From: Nocardioides sp. L-11A
Lineage (GTDB): Bacteria; Actinomycetota; Actinomycetes; Propionibacteriales; Nocardioidaceae
Assembly (NCBI GenBank): GCA_029961745.1
Contig: CP124680.1
Location: 1,674,001-1,738,000, forward strand
Length of the DNA stretch: 64,000 nucleotides
Direction of reading: 5' to 3'
Shown here: positions 25,212 through 33,835 of the stretch, one piece after another
Numbering within the stretch: the first letter of the stretch is position 1
Layout: every line of letters starts with the position of its first letter
Notes under the pieces: generated by a model
The model's database searches: none
Seen by the model: only the letters and a program-made list of their open reading frames with translations
Told to the model about the DNA's origin: nothing
Program-made: the position numbers and the translations under genes

Positions 25212-28200
25212 AGCTCAAGCTCGTCTACGACCGCAGCTCCGGCCGTCCTGCCGACATCGTCGTCACCACCGACGCGGCGGCCACCGTGGGCGACGTGGCG
25301 GTCTCGCTCGCCGAGGCCGACCCCACGCGTCCCACCTTCTCCGGCGCCGACCTCACCCTCGCGGTCGCGGCGGTCGGTACGCGCGACTACACGACCTTGG
25401 ACCCGGTGCGGTCGATGGGGGACGCGCCGCTCGCCTCCGGCTACGCCGTGCGGATCGTCGACGTCGGCAGCTCGCCCGTCGGCCGGCGCAGCGACGCGGC
25501 CGTCGTGGTCCGCGTGACCGCCGGGCCGGACAAGGGCCGCGAGTTCCCGCTGGGGGAGGGCTCCTTCCTCATCGGCCGCGACCCCGGATGCGACGTGGTG
25601 CTCACCGACCGGATGGTGTCCAAGCGGCATGCCCGGCTCGACGTGGGCCGGATGCTCGAGCTCGTCGACCAGAACTCCGCCAACGGCCTGCTCGTCGACG
25701 GCGGGGTCGTCACGCGGTTGTCCGTCGAGCAGGGGCAGCCGGTCACGCTGGGGGACAGCACCCTGTCCTTCCTGCGCACCGAGCGGTTCCAGGCGGCCGG
25801 ACTCGAGACCCAGATCCAGGGCGGCGCGGTCCCCTTCAACAGGTCGCCGCGGGTCGAGCCGCGGTTCCCGGGACGCGAGCTGGCGCGCCCGGAGGTGCCC
25901 AAGGAGATCGACCGGCAGCCGTTCCCGTGGCTGCTGATGATCGCCCCGGTGATCATGGGTGCCGCGATGTACGCCGTGACCCGGCGTCCGGTGACGCTGC
26001 TGTTCATCGCGATGACGCCGATGATGCTGCTGGCCAACTTCGTGATGGGCCGGCAGGCCAACAAGCGCCGGCTCCAGCAGGCGGTCGACCGCTTCGACCA
26101 GCAGTTGGAGGTGCTCAACGCGACCCTGCTCGCAGATCGCCCGCGGGAGCAGGAGATCAGGCGGGCCGAGGCGCCGAGCACGGCCGAGATCCTCGACGCG
26201 GCCGCCCGCCGCTCGCCGCTGCTGTTCACCCGTCGCCGCGAGCACTGGAACTTCCTGCATCTCCGGCTCGGTCTCGGCACGGTCGCGTCCCGCACCACCG
26301 TCGCCGCCGGCGGCGCCACGGACGACGGCCTCGTGGAGTACACCGAGCGTCTCGAGGAGGTGGTCGACCGGCACCGGTTGGTGCCCGACGTCCCCGTCAC
26401 CGAGGACCCGCTGCTCGCGGGTGCGCTGGGGGTGGTCGGCGACCACGCGCTCGGTACGTCGGCCGCGCGGGGACTCCTCGTGCAGCTGACCGGTCTGCAT
26501 TCACCGGCCGAGCTGGTCGTCACCGCGATGGCCGGTTCCCAGACCGCCGGCGAGCTCGAGTGGCTCAAGTGGCTGCCCCACACCTCCTCCCCGCACAGTC
26601 CGCTGGCATCGGCGCCGCTCGCGGACTCGGCCGCGACCATCGCCCGCCTGCTCTCCGAGCTGGAGGAGCTGGTGGCGGCGCGGACCGGCGCCGATGCACC
26701 GACCGAGGACGATCAGCGTCCGGCGCTCCCGGCCGAGCTCGCCGCCACCCAGAGCGGTGCCCACGTCGGCGACGAGCAGGCCCGGCCCGACGTCGACCTG
26801 CCCGTCGTGGTCCTGCTGGTGACCGAAGACGCCCCGATGGACCGCGGCCGGGTCGTCCAGCTGGCCGAGCGGGCCGCGGAGGCGGGGATCGTCGTGCTCT
26901 GGCTGGCGGCCGACCCCGCCGCGCTGCCGGCCGTGTGCCGGACCCATCTCGACGTGTCCGGGGGGCTCGGTGCGGCCGTCACCCGTTTCGTCCGGCACGG
27001 CCAGGACATCGCCGAGGTCGTCAGCGAGGGCGTCTCCCGCGACGAGGCGCTGCGGTTCGCCCTCGGGCTCTCCGCGCTCGTCGATGCCGGTGCGGTCGTC
27101 GCCGACTCCAGTGATCTGCCCCGCACCGTCACCCTGCTCAGCCTGATCGGGCCCGAGATGGCCGAGACCAGCCATGCCGTGGTCGATCGGTGGCGGCAGA
27201 ACGACTCCGTGCACGACCGGTCCGGCGAGCCGCCGCGGCCCAGCCGGCGGACCCGCACCCTGCGCGCGCTCGTCGGCCAGGCGGGCGCCGACGCCATGCA
27301 CCTGGACCTGCGCACCCAGGGGCCGCACGCACTCGTCGGCGGCACCACCGGCGCCGGCAAGTCGGAGTTCCTGCAGGCCTGGGTGCTCGGCATGGCGGCG
27401 GAGTACAGCCCGGACCGACTGACCTTCCTGTTCGTCGACTACAAGGGCGGCGCCGCGTTCGCCGACTGCGTCAAGCTGCCGCACTGCGTCGGCCTGGTGA
27501 CCGACCTCAGCCCGCACCTGGTCCGCCGGGCGCTGACCAGCCTGCGGGCCGAACTGCGTCACCGCGAGCATCTGCTCAACCGCAAGAAGGCCAAGGACCT
27601 GATCGACCTGGAGAAGCGCGGCGACGTGGAGTGCCCGCCCGCGCTGGTCCTGGTGATCGATGAGTTCGCGGCCCTGGTCAGCGACGTCCCCGACTTCGTC
27701 GACGGCGTCGTCGACATCGCCCAGCGGGGCCGGTCGCTCGGCATCCACCTCATCATGGCGACACAGCGTCCGGCCGGCGTGATCAAGGACAACCTGCGCG
27801 CCAACACCAACCTGCGGGTGGCACTGCGGATGGCCGACGAGTCCGACAGCACGGACGTCGTCGGATCGGCCGAGGCCGCCGGCTTCGACCCGTCCATCCC
27901 CGGTCGCGGGGTCGCGAAGACCGGGCCCGGCAGGCTGATGCCCTTCCAGTCGGCGTACGCCGGGGGCTGGACCCGCGCCGAGCCCGAGCAGCATGAGGTC
28001 CTCGTGCACGAGTTGCGCTTCGGTGCCGAGATCGAGTGGCGGGCGCCGGACGAGCAGGTCGAGGAGCCGGCCGACCCCGGTCCGACCGACCAGGCCCGGC
28101 TGGTCGCGCAGATCGCGGCAGCCGCACAGGTCGCCGGTGTCCCGGAGCCGCGCCGGCCGTGGGTCGCCGAGCTGGGCCGGGTCTGCGACCTGGTCCGCCT

Positions 28201-29686
28201 GGGTCCGCGCAACGATCGCCAGCTCGTGCTCGGACAGGTCGACCGGCCCGAGGAGCAGCGCCAGGACACGGCGTACTTCTATCCGGACACCGACGGCAAC
28301 CTGGCGGTCTACGGCACCGGAGGCAGCGGCAAGTCGGTCGTGCTGCGCACACTCGCCGCGGCGGCCGGCGTGACACCGCGCGGGGGACCGGTCGACGTGT
28401 ACGCCCTCGACTTTGCCGCAGGCGGCCTGCGCATGCTCGAGGCGCTGCCGCATGTCGGCGCCGTGATCTCGGGTGACGACCACGAGCGCGTCGCCCGCCT
28501 GTTGCGCACGCTCAAGGGTCTGCTCGAGGACCGGTCGCGCCGCTATCCGGCGGTGAACGCCGGCACCATCGCCGAGTACCGCGTCGCCGCGGGCGTGCCC
28601 GAGGAGCCGCGCATCCTGTTGCTGCTCGACGGCTTCCCGGCGTTCCGCGATGCCTACGAGGCGGGCGGGGCGACCCGCGCTCCGCTGTACACGGTCTTCC
28701 AGCAGCTGCTCAGCGAGGGCCGTCAGCTCGGCCTCCACGTGGCCTTCACCGCCGACCGCCCCGGCAGCGTGCCGGGGTCGGTCTCGTCGAGCGTGCCCCG
28801 CAAGGTGGTGCTGCGGCTGGCGGACGAGACGGCGTACACGATCCTGGAGGTGCCGGGCGACGTCCTCGGCGCGGCCTCTCCGCCCGGGCGGGCGATCATC
28901 GACGGCTACGAGGCGCAGATCGCGATCCTCGGCGGATCGGGGAACGTCGCCGACCAGTCGGCCGCGATGACCTCGCTCGCCGCGGCGATCCGGGGGAACG
29001 GTCGTGCCGACGCACCCGGCGTCGCGGCGCTCCCGACCGAGTACGCCGCCGGCGTCCTGCCGGTGACGGTCGACGGAATGCCCGCCCTGGGGATCGAGGA
29101 CGAGCAGCTGGCGCCGATCGGTTTCGAACCCGTGGGCACCTTCCTGCTCGGGGGCGGGCCGGGCAGTGGGCGCTCGAACGCGCTCGCGGCGATGGTGGCC
29201 GCGTTGCGTCGGGCACGACCCGACACCCGTCGCTACTACCTCGGCAACCGACGCTCGGTCCTCGGCGCCGATCCCGGCTGGACGGAGGTCGCGACGAGCG
29301 TCGACGACGTCGTCGACCTCGCCAAGCGGCTCGCGGCCGAGCTGGCCGAGAGCGACGAGCCGCACGCCGCGGTCGTGATCGAGGGCCTCGCCGACTTCCA
29401 GTCGACGCCCGCCGACGCGGTGATCGTGGAGCTGGTGAAGGTGATCCGGCGCAGCGGCCACTTCGTGGTCGCCGAGTCCGAGACCAGTACCTGGACCAGC
29501 TCGTGGCCGATCTTCGGCGAGATCAAGGCCGGACGCCGCGGACTCCTGCTCCAGCCCGAGTCGGTCGAGGGCGACACCATCCTGCGCACCTCCTTCCCGC
29601 GCGTGGCCCGCGCGGAGTTCCCCGTCGGACGGGGTTTCCTCGTGCAGGGCGGGAAGGCGGTGAGAGTCCAGTTGCCACTCGCCTGA
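25208..29686 (+). CDS. FHA-containing FtsK/SpoIIIE-type VII secretion ATPase (EccC/EssC-like)
   Basis: 1492 residues. An N-terminal beta-rich or ubiquitin-like stretch (1-90) and a full FHA domain (about 100-190: FLIGRDPGCDVVL, SKRHARLD, DQNSANGLLVDGG) precede two membrane helices at about 238-280. Three FtsK-type domains follow. The first has a perfect Walker A GGTTGAGKSE near 713 and Walker B LVLVIDEF near 812. The second has GTGGSGKS near 1036 but LLLLDGF where Walker B should end DE. The third has GPGSGRS near 1318, with Arg replacing the P-loop Lys, and no acidic Walker B pair. One active motor plus two degenerate domains matches EccC/EssC. The N-terminal FHA is the Firmicutes EssC arrangement. 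GTG 25208 has AGGAGG seven bases upstream. It should drive export of the WXG100 proteins encoded next. Confidence 0.95.
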   Translation: MKLKLVYDRSSGRPADIVVTTDAAATVGDVAVSLAEADPTRPTFSGADLTLAVAAVGTRDYTTLDPVRSMGDAPLASGYAVRIVDVGSSPVGRRSDAAVVVRVTAGPDKGREFPLGEGSFLIGRDPGCDVVLTDRMVSKRHARLDVGRMLELVDQNSANGLLVDGGVVTRLSVEQGQPVTLGDSTLSFLRTERFQAAGLETQIQGGAVPFNRSPRVEPRFPGRELARPEVPKEIDRQPFPWLLMIAPVIMGAAMYAVTRRPVTLLFIAMTPMMLLANFVMGRQANKRRLQQAVDRFDQQLEVLNATLLADRPREQEIRRAEAPSTAEILDAAARRSPLLFTRRREHWNFLHLRLGLGTVASRTTVAAGGATDDGLVEYTERLEEVVDRHRLVPDVPVTEDPLLAGALGVVGDHALGTSAARGLLVQLTGLHSPAELVVTAMAGSQTAGELEWLKWLPHTSSPHSPLASAPLADSAATIARLLSELEELVAARTGADAPTEDDQRPALPAELAATQSGAHVGDEQARPDVDLPVVVLLVTEDAPMDRGRVVQLAERAAEAGIVVLWLAADPAALPAVCRTHLDVSGGLGAAVTRFVRHGQDIAEVVSEGVSRDEALRFALGLSALVDAGAVVADSSDLPRTVTLLSLIGPEMAETSHAVVDRWRQNDSVHDRSGEPPRPSRRTRTLRALVGQAGADAMHLDLRTQGPHALVGGTTGAGKSEFLQAWVLGMAAEYSPDRLTFLFVDYKGGAAFADCVKLPHCVGLVTDLSPHLVRRALTSLRAELRHREHLLNRKKAKDLIDLEKRGDVECPPALVLVIDEFAALVSDVPDFVDGVVDIAQRGRSLGIHLIMATQRPAGVIKDNLRANTNLRVALRMADESDSTDVVGSAEAAGFDPSIPGRGVAKTGPGRLMPFQSAYAGGWTRAEPEQHEVLVHELRFGAEIEWRAPDEQVEEPADPGPTDQARLVAQIAAAAQVAGVPEPRRPWVAELGRVCDLVRLGPRNDRQLVLGQVDRPEEQRQDTAYFYPDTDGNLAVYGTGGSGKSVVLRTLAAAAGVTPRGGPVDVYALDFAAGGLRMLEALPHVGAVISGDDHERVARLLRTLKGLLEDRSRRYPAVNAGTIAEYRVAAGVPEEPRILLLLDGFPAFRDAYEAGGATRAPLYTVFQQLLSEGRQLGLHVAFTADRPGSVPGSVSSSVPRKVVLRLADETAYTILEVPGDVLGAASPPGRAIIDGYEAQIAILGGSGNVADQSAAMTSLAAAIRGNGRADAPGVAALPTEYAAGVLPVTVDGMPALGIEDEQLAPIGFEPVGTFLLGGGPGSGRSNALAAMVAALRRARPDTRRYYLGNRRSVLGADPGWTEVATSVDDVVDLAKRLAAELAESDEPHAAVVIEGLADFQSTPADAVIVELVKVIRRSGHFVVAESETSTWTSSWPIFGEIKAGRRGLLLQPESVEGDTILRTSFPRVARAEFPVGRGFLVQGGKAVRVQLPLA

Positions 29687-29690
29687 GGCG

Positions 29691-29736
29691 ATGGGGAGTT
29701 CTCCCCATTCCCGCCCGCGCCGTCCGGCCCTAGCGT
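29691..29736 (+). promoter_or_regulatory. Palindrome and -10 box ahead of the WXG100 genes
   Basis: ATGGGGAG-TT-CTCCCCAT is a perfect 8-bp inverted repeat at 29691-29708, right after the EccC stop. It is followed 22 bases later by TAGCGT at 29731-29736, the same hexamer seen upstream of the giant-protein gene. A separate promoter for the abundant small secreted proteins would make sense. The palindrome could instead be a weak terminator for the long upstream mRNA. Confidence 0.5.
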
Positions 29737-29813
29737 TCCGGTCATCGGCCGGGACACCGCCGGACCACCGCCCCCGGCTCCGCCTTCCGGAGCCCCCTCG
29801 AAAGGACAGAACC

Positions 29814-30110
29814 ATGGTCAACCTCAACGTCACCTACGCCGACCTCACCTCCGCTGCCGCCCAACTGCGCCAGGGCCGCGACGAGCTGAACCAGAAGCTG
29901 CACGAGCTCGGCAACCTGGTCGACAACCTGGTCGGCTCGGGCTTCCAGACCGACCACGCCTCGAAGGCCTACGACGAGCAGTTCGACCAGTTCCAGGTCG
30001 GCACCAAGCAGGCGATCGACGCTCTCGACGGGCTGTCGACCTTCCTCGACCAGGCCGCGAGCGCCATGGAGCAGACCGACTCCGAGCTGGCCAACTCGAT
30101 CAAGTCCTGA
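29814..30110 (+). CDS. WXG100-superfamily (ESAT-6-like) protein with a non-canonical turn
   Basis: 98 residues, the standard size. It is predicted to be a helix-turn-helix hairpin with no signal peptide. The turn reads NLVGSGFQTDHASKAYDEQF, where G-S-G or S-G-F stands in the place of the usual W-x-G, so the name-giving tryptophan is missing. No clear C-terminal YxxxD/E export signal is seen. ATG 29814 has AAAGGA seven bases upstream. It immediately follows the secretion ATPase gene, so it is the likely substrate or a heterodimer partner of the next protein. Confidence 0.85.
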   Translation: MVNLNVTYADLTSAAAQLRQGRDELNQKLHELGNLVDNLVGSGFQTDHASKAYDEQFDQFQVGTKQAIDALDGLSTFLDQAASAMEQTDSELANSIKS

Positions 30111-30174
30111 CCGCACGTTCGACCACCCGGGCGGCCGTCGTACGGCGGCCGCCCGGCACCGGAGAGGAGGAACC

Positions 30175-30459
30175 ATGGCCGATCTGCAGATCGACAGCCG
30201 GCTGCAGGACCTGTACACCGACCTGAGGGTCGTCAGCTGCAACTTCAAGGACGCCGACTACAGCAGCCGGGTCGCGGCCGACGCCGTGGGACATGACCTC
30301 CTCGCCGGCAAGGTGCGGGACTTCGCCACCAAGTGGGACGACCGCCGCCCGAAGATCATCGCGGCCCTGGACACGTTGTGGCAGTCCGCCCAGGCGATCG
30401 ACGAGAACTTCCGCGGTCTGGACGACAAGATGGCCAGCCAGATGGCGCAGGGGAGCTGA
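30175..30459 (+). CDS. Small helical type VII-associated protein (WXG100/EspC-like size class)
   Basis: 94 residues, mostly helical, no signal peptide. The stretch GHDLLAGKVRDFATKWDDRR followed by IIAALDTLW resembles small helical proteins often paired with actinobacterial WXG100 genes. A single W-D-D replaces W-x-G. ATG 30175 has GAGGAGG five bases upstream, a very strong site. Position between a WXG100 gene and a larger secreted-type protein suggests it is the second subunit of an exported dimer; that is inferred. Confidence 0.7.
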   Translation: MADLQIDSRLQDLYTDLRVVSCNFKDADYSSRVAADAVGHDLLAGKVRDFATKWDDRRPKIIAALDTLWQSAQAIDENFRGLDDKMASQMAQGS

Positions 30460-30464
30460 GTGCC

Positions 30465-31775
30465 ATGGGCATGAGCCCCCTCCCGGGAGACCCGCACACC
30501 GTCGCCGTCGAGGCCGGCCGGATGGTCGACGCCGCCGAGCGGATGAGGAACGCCGCCAAGCTGCTCACGAGCATCGGCCGCAACCACGCGATGCGCAGCG
30601 ACGCCGTCGAGGAGTTGCGCCACAGCGCCACCGAGGTCGCCACCGTGATGACCAACGCATCGGTGCGCTACCAGGGCACCGGCGAGGCGCTGGTCAACTA
30701 CGCTCCTGCGCTCGACGCGGCCCAGAAGCAGGCCAAGCAGGCGATGGCCCAGCTCGGCTCGACCGACGTCGGTCATGCCCAGCAGGCGGTCGATCGGGCC
30801 ACCCTGGACCCGTGGGAGCACGCGACCCTCTCCGCCGACGAGAAGTCCCAGCGCGCGGTCGAGCTCGCCAACGCCAAGACCCAGCTCGCCGAGCAGCAGC
30901 GCGCGGCCGCGGACGCCTGGGTCCTGTACGAGGACGCCAAGCGGGACCTGGAGGCCGCCGCGCAGACCGCGATGAGGGCGATCGACACCGCCAACGACAC
31001 CAGTCGGCTCAACGACACGCCGATGGACGACTGGAACGGCTTCATCGACAAGTACGTCGCCCCGGTGCTGGAGGCGCTGGCCGTCGTTGCCGACCTCCTC
31101 GGTGACATCCTCGGGATGATCGCCGCGATCATGGCGATCATCCCCGGTCTGCAAGGGGTCGCGGCCGTCCTCGGAGCGGTCGCGATCGGCCTCAAGGTGG
31201 CCGCCTTCCTGGCCACCTTCGCGCTCGCGATGCTCGGGAAGAAGTCCTGGGGCGACGTCGTCAAGGCGGGCATCAAGCTGGCGATCTCCATCGTCACCAA
31301 GGGCGCCAAGGGCCCGATGTCCCCCATCCAGCGGCTCCTCGGCGAGAAGCCCGGTGACCTGGTCAAGACCGGACTCGCCTTCGGGTTCAAGTACGGCACC
31401 TCCACGCGCGAGCACCCCGGCAACGAGTACGGCGTCGACCTCTACCAGGCCGTCACCGAGCCCGGCTACCGCGACGGTCTCACCTCCGGCGACTACGCCG
31501 CGGAGCTCTTCACGGTGGGAATGGACCCCGTCGGCTACGCCGTCGACGAGGCCACCGATGCCCTCGGCGGCATGGTCGACGACCTGGATGCGCCGGCTCC
31601 CCTGGACATCTCCGGCCAGGCCACGGTGGACGTCACCCCTCTCCAGGCCGACTTCCGCAGCGTCGACCTGGACCGGATCATGGCGCAGAACTTCGGCTCG
31701 TCCGGCGGTGAGCCGGCCGGCGTCGGCCGCTTCAGCGGTGGCGGCGGTGGCGGGGGCGGTGGTGCCGGATGGTGA
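30465..31775 (+). CDS. Type VII-associated protein with WXG100-like N-terminus and hydrophobic centre
   Basis: 436 residues. Residues 1-200 are helical, alanine-rich and coiled-coil-like (AEEL/AKTQLAEQQRAAADAW), as in the N-termini of large WXG100/LXG substrates. Residues about 205-265 hold two or three hydrophobic helices (LLGDILGMIAAIMAIIPGL, VAAVLGAVAIGLKVAAFLATFALAML). A 130-residue acidic region of no recognised family follows, and the protein ends in a nine-glycine run plus AGW. No catalytic motif is visible. ATG 30465 lies five bases after the previous stop with GGGGAG upstream; ATG 30471 is possible. It is a candidate exported effector, pore or structural component; I cannot choose. 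Confidence 0.7.
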   Translation: MGMSPLPGDPHTVAVEAGRMVDAAERMRNAAKLLTSIGRNHAMRSDAVEELRHSATEVATVMTNASVRYQGTGEALVNYAPALDAAQKQAKQAMAQLGSTDVGHAQQAVDRATLDPWEHATLSADEKSQRAVELANAKTQLAEQQRAAADAWVLYEDAKRDLEAAAQTAMRAIDTANDTSRLNDTPMDDWNGFIDKYVAPVLEALAVVADLLGDILGMIAAIMAIIPGLQGVAAVLGAVAIGLKVAAFLATFALAMLGKKSWGDVVKAGIKLAISIVTKGAKGPMSPIQRLLGEKPGDLVKTGLAFGFKYGTSTREHPGNEYGVDLYQAVTEPGYRDGLTSGDYAAELFTVGMDPVGYAVDEATDALGGMVDDLDAPAPLDISGQATVDVTPLQADFRSVDLDRIMAQNFGSSGGEPAGVGRFSGGGGGGGGGAGW

Positions 31776-32335
31776 CGTCACCACGTCTTGCCTGGCGGGT
31801 GCCCGAGGGCTGGCGCTGCTTCGCCGCGGAGGAGCTCGCCACACCCGGTTGGCGAGCCGCCGTGCCGCCCGCCGAGCCGGGCTCGGCGTACGAAACCGGG
31901 CTGGTCCGGTTCGAGCAGTGGGTGGCCGGCCAGGGCGCCTCGCGGGTCGGCTGGGTGCTGGTGCTCGACCCCGATCCGAACACCCCCGGGGTTGTCGCCT
32001 TCGGGTCGATCGACGTGCGCCCCGGACCCGACCTGGACGAGCTGGAGCGACAGGTCGCCGACGCGGCCCTGCCGGACCACCTGGTGTCGCGCACCCTCAC
32101 GCGCACGCGGATCGCCGGCCGTGCGCTCCTCCTGTGCCACGAGCTGGCCGCCCGGGACGACGGTCCGACCGGCGCCCACGTCGAGGAGCGCGGCCTCGCG
32201 GTGCGACATCTCGACAGCGGTCTCAACGTCGCGGTCGACCTGCTGACCACCGACTTGGCGGGGTTCGCGGAGATCGCGACCACGGTGGGCCACGCCTGCG
32301 CCGCCGCCGATGTCACCGAGGAGGTGGCCCGATGA
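31769..32335 (+). CDS. Small accessory protein of the type VII locus, possible PsbP/DcrB-like fold
   Basis: 188 residues, cytoplasmic by prediction (no signal, no membrane helix). The start VPEGW and the later strands LVSRTLTRTRIAGRALLLCHEL recall the PsbP/DcrB/LpqN fold, but this is a weak resemblance. ATG 31769 overlaps the end of the 436-residue protein gene by seven bases in another frame, so translation is coupled. Its stop overlaps the next ATG. A chaperone role for the secreted proteins is possible and unproven. Confidence 0.6.
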   Translation: MVTSPRLAWRVPEGWRCFAAEELATPGWRAAVPPAEPGSAYETGLVRFEQWVAGQGASRVGWVLVLDPDPNTPGVVAFGSIDVRPGPDLDELERQVADAALPDHLVSRTLTRTRIAGRALLLCHELAARDDGPTGAHVEERGLAVRHLDSGLNVAVDLLTTDLAGFAEIATTVGHACAAADVTEEVAR

Positions 32336-32958
32336 CCGAGGCCGCGGCGCCGTCGAGGCGGGTCGACTTCCTGCTGCCGGGGAAGTGGTGGCACATCGTC
32401 CTCACCACGCCCGAGGAGACCCGGCGCCAGGTGCGGCAGATGGCGCGCTCGGTCATCGGCCGGCGCGACGACCGGGCGCAGCTGCGGCACGACGTCCAGG
32501 CGTCCGTCGAGCGCGCGGCCGAGGCGGCCGCGCAGGCGCAGGGGAGCGACTTCTACTTCGCGGTCGAGATCGTCCCCGGTGTGCCGATCCCGGCGAGCCT
32601 GGCCGTGTGCTGGCCGGAGGTCCCCGCCGGACTCTCACTCGACGTGAGCCCCGCTGCCGGGGCCGAGGCGCTGTCGGCCCACCTGCGGCGCTCCGGTCGC
32701 TGGGGGGAGGTCGCGGTCCTGGAGACCGACGGCCCCGGCGTCGTCCGCACCGTCAAGACGATCGCCGGGCCGCTGTCCGCCGGCACCGGCGTCGAGGGGG
32801 CGGGCGAGGTCGTCGCGTCGTACTGGCTGGTGCGCCAGGAGTCGCCTTTCCCGCTGCTGCTGACCTTCAGCTCCGCCCTGGTGTCGATGCGCGAGGAGAT
32901 GGTGCCGCTCTTCGACGCGATCGTCAGCACCGTCGAATGGGGTGGGGCAGCGACGTGA
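32332..32958 (+). CDS. Conserved-looking hypothetical protein, last gene of the type VII arm
   Basis: 208 residues, soluble by prediction. It begins PSRRVDFLLPGKWWHIVL and has an Arg-rich helix (ETRRQVRQMARSVIGRRDDRAQ), then a beta-rich half ending in MREEMVPLFDAIVSTVEWGG. The first line, about a protein of defined size after a P-G-K-W-W motif, resembles the preceding 188-residue protein in style (VPEGWRCF), so the two may share a fold. ATG overlaps the previous stop (ATGA). The next gene is convergent, ending the locus. Confidence 0.6.
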   Translation: MTEAAAPSRRVDFLLPGKWWHIVLTTPEETRRQVRQMARSVIGRRDDRAQLRHDVQASVERAAEAAAQAQGSDFYFAVEIVPGVPIPASLAVCWPEVPAGLSLDVSPAAGAEALSAHLRRSGRWGEVAVLETDGPGVVRTVKTIAGPLSAGTGVEGAGEVVASYWLVRQESPFPLLLTFSSALVSMREEMVPLFDAIVSTVEWGGAAT

Positions 32959-33067
32959 GGGACGAGGTCAGTCGTCGAGCAGGTCGCCGGGGGTGATCGT
33001 GACCTCGAACGGGACCCGGGCGGTCCGGGACGCGGTCGCGGCGACACGAGCCCGCTCGGCGCCCTGC

Positions 33068-33835
33068 TCAGTCCGGCAGCACCCGCCGCAGGAACTCCCG
33101 CGTCCGCGCCTGCTCCGGTGCGCCCAGCACCCGGGCCGGCGGGCCCTCCTCGACGATCCGGCCGTCGTCGAGGAAGCAGACGTGCGAGGCGACCTCACGC
33201 GCGAAGCCCATCTCGTGGGTGGCCAGCACCATCGTCGTCCCGGCGTCGGCCAGGCTGCGCACGATGTCGAGGACCTCGCCGACCAGCTCGGGATCGAGGG
33301 CGGCGGTGATCTCGTCGAGCAGCAGCAGCGCCGGGTCGGTGCACAGCGCCCGGACCAGGGCGACCCGCTGCTGCTGCCCGCCGGAGAGCCGGTCGGGGTG
33401 CTTGTCGACGTGCTCGCCGAGCCCGAACCGGTGGAGCAGCTCGCGGGCCTTCTCGCGGGCCGCGGCGGCCGGCATGCCGTGGACCTTGCGCGGCGCGAGG
33501 ATGCAGTTGTCGAGGACGCTGAGGTGGGGGAACAGGTTGTACGCCTGGAAGACCATCCCGATGTCGCGACGGACCTGGCGCGGGTCGACGAGGGGGTCGG
33601 AGATCTCACGACCCTGGAACTCGATGACGCCGTCGTCGATCGGCTCGAGCAGGTCGAGGCAGCGCAGCAGTGTCGACTTGCCGGAGCCGGAGGAGCCGAT
33701 CAGGCAGACCACGTCGCCCGCCGCGACGCTGAGCGAGAGGTCGTCGAGGACGACGCGGCGCCCCGGCTCGTCGTGGCGCGGATAGGTCTTGCGGACGTTG
33801 CGGACCTCGAGCAGGGCCGGGGACGGGATCGACAT
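33068..33835 (-). CDS. Polar amino-acid ABC transporter ATP-binding protein (GlnQ/HisP family)
   Basis: 255 residues. Walker A GSSGSGKST near residue 40, Q-loop VFQAYNLFPH near 92, signature LSGGQQQR near 150, Walker B LLLLDEIT near 170 and H-loop ATHEMGFAREV near 203. The AYNLFPH and MGFAREVA stretches are typical of the polar amino-acid subfamily. It ends FLRRVLPD, the usual C-terminus. ATG 33835 overlaps the permease stop by one base (TGATG). It powers uptake by the permease and binding protein encoded upstream. Confidence 0.94.
   Translation of the reverse strand: MSIPSPALLEVRNVRKTYPRHDEPGRRVVLDDLSLSVAAGDVVCLIGSSGSGKSTLLRCLDLLEPIDDGVIEFQGREISDPLVDPRQVRRDIGMVFQAYNLFPHLSVLDNCILAPRKVHGMPAAAAREKARELLHRFGLGEHVDKHPDRLSGGQQQRVALVRALCTDPALLLLDEITAALDPELVGEVLDIVRSLADAGTTMVLATHEMGFAREVASHVCFLDDGRIVEEGPPARVLGAPEQARTREFLRRVLPD

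Noticed and set aside
31737..31772. Glycine-codon run as a possible CRISPR or tandem repeat
   Set aside because: It is simply the poly-glycine tail of the 436-residue protein, with no spacer structure.
32968..33067. Minus-strand frame ending in PFEVTITPGDLLDD after the GlnQ-type gene
   Set aside because: It continues a different frame from the ATPase, has no start codon or binding site of its own, and the ATPase already ends at its normal C-terminus.
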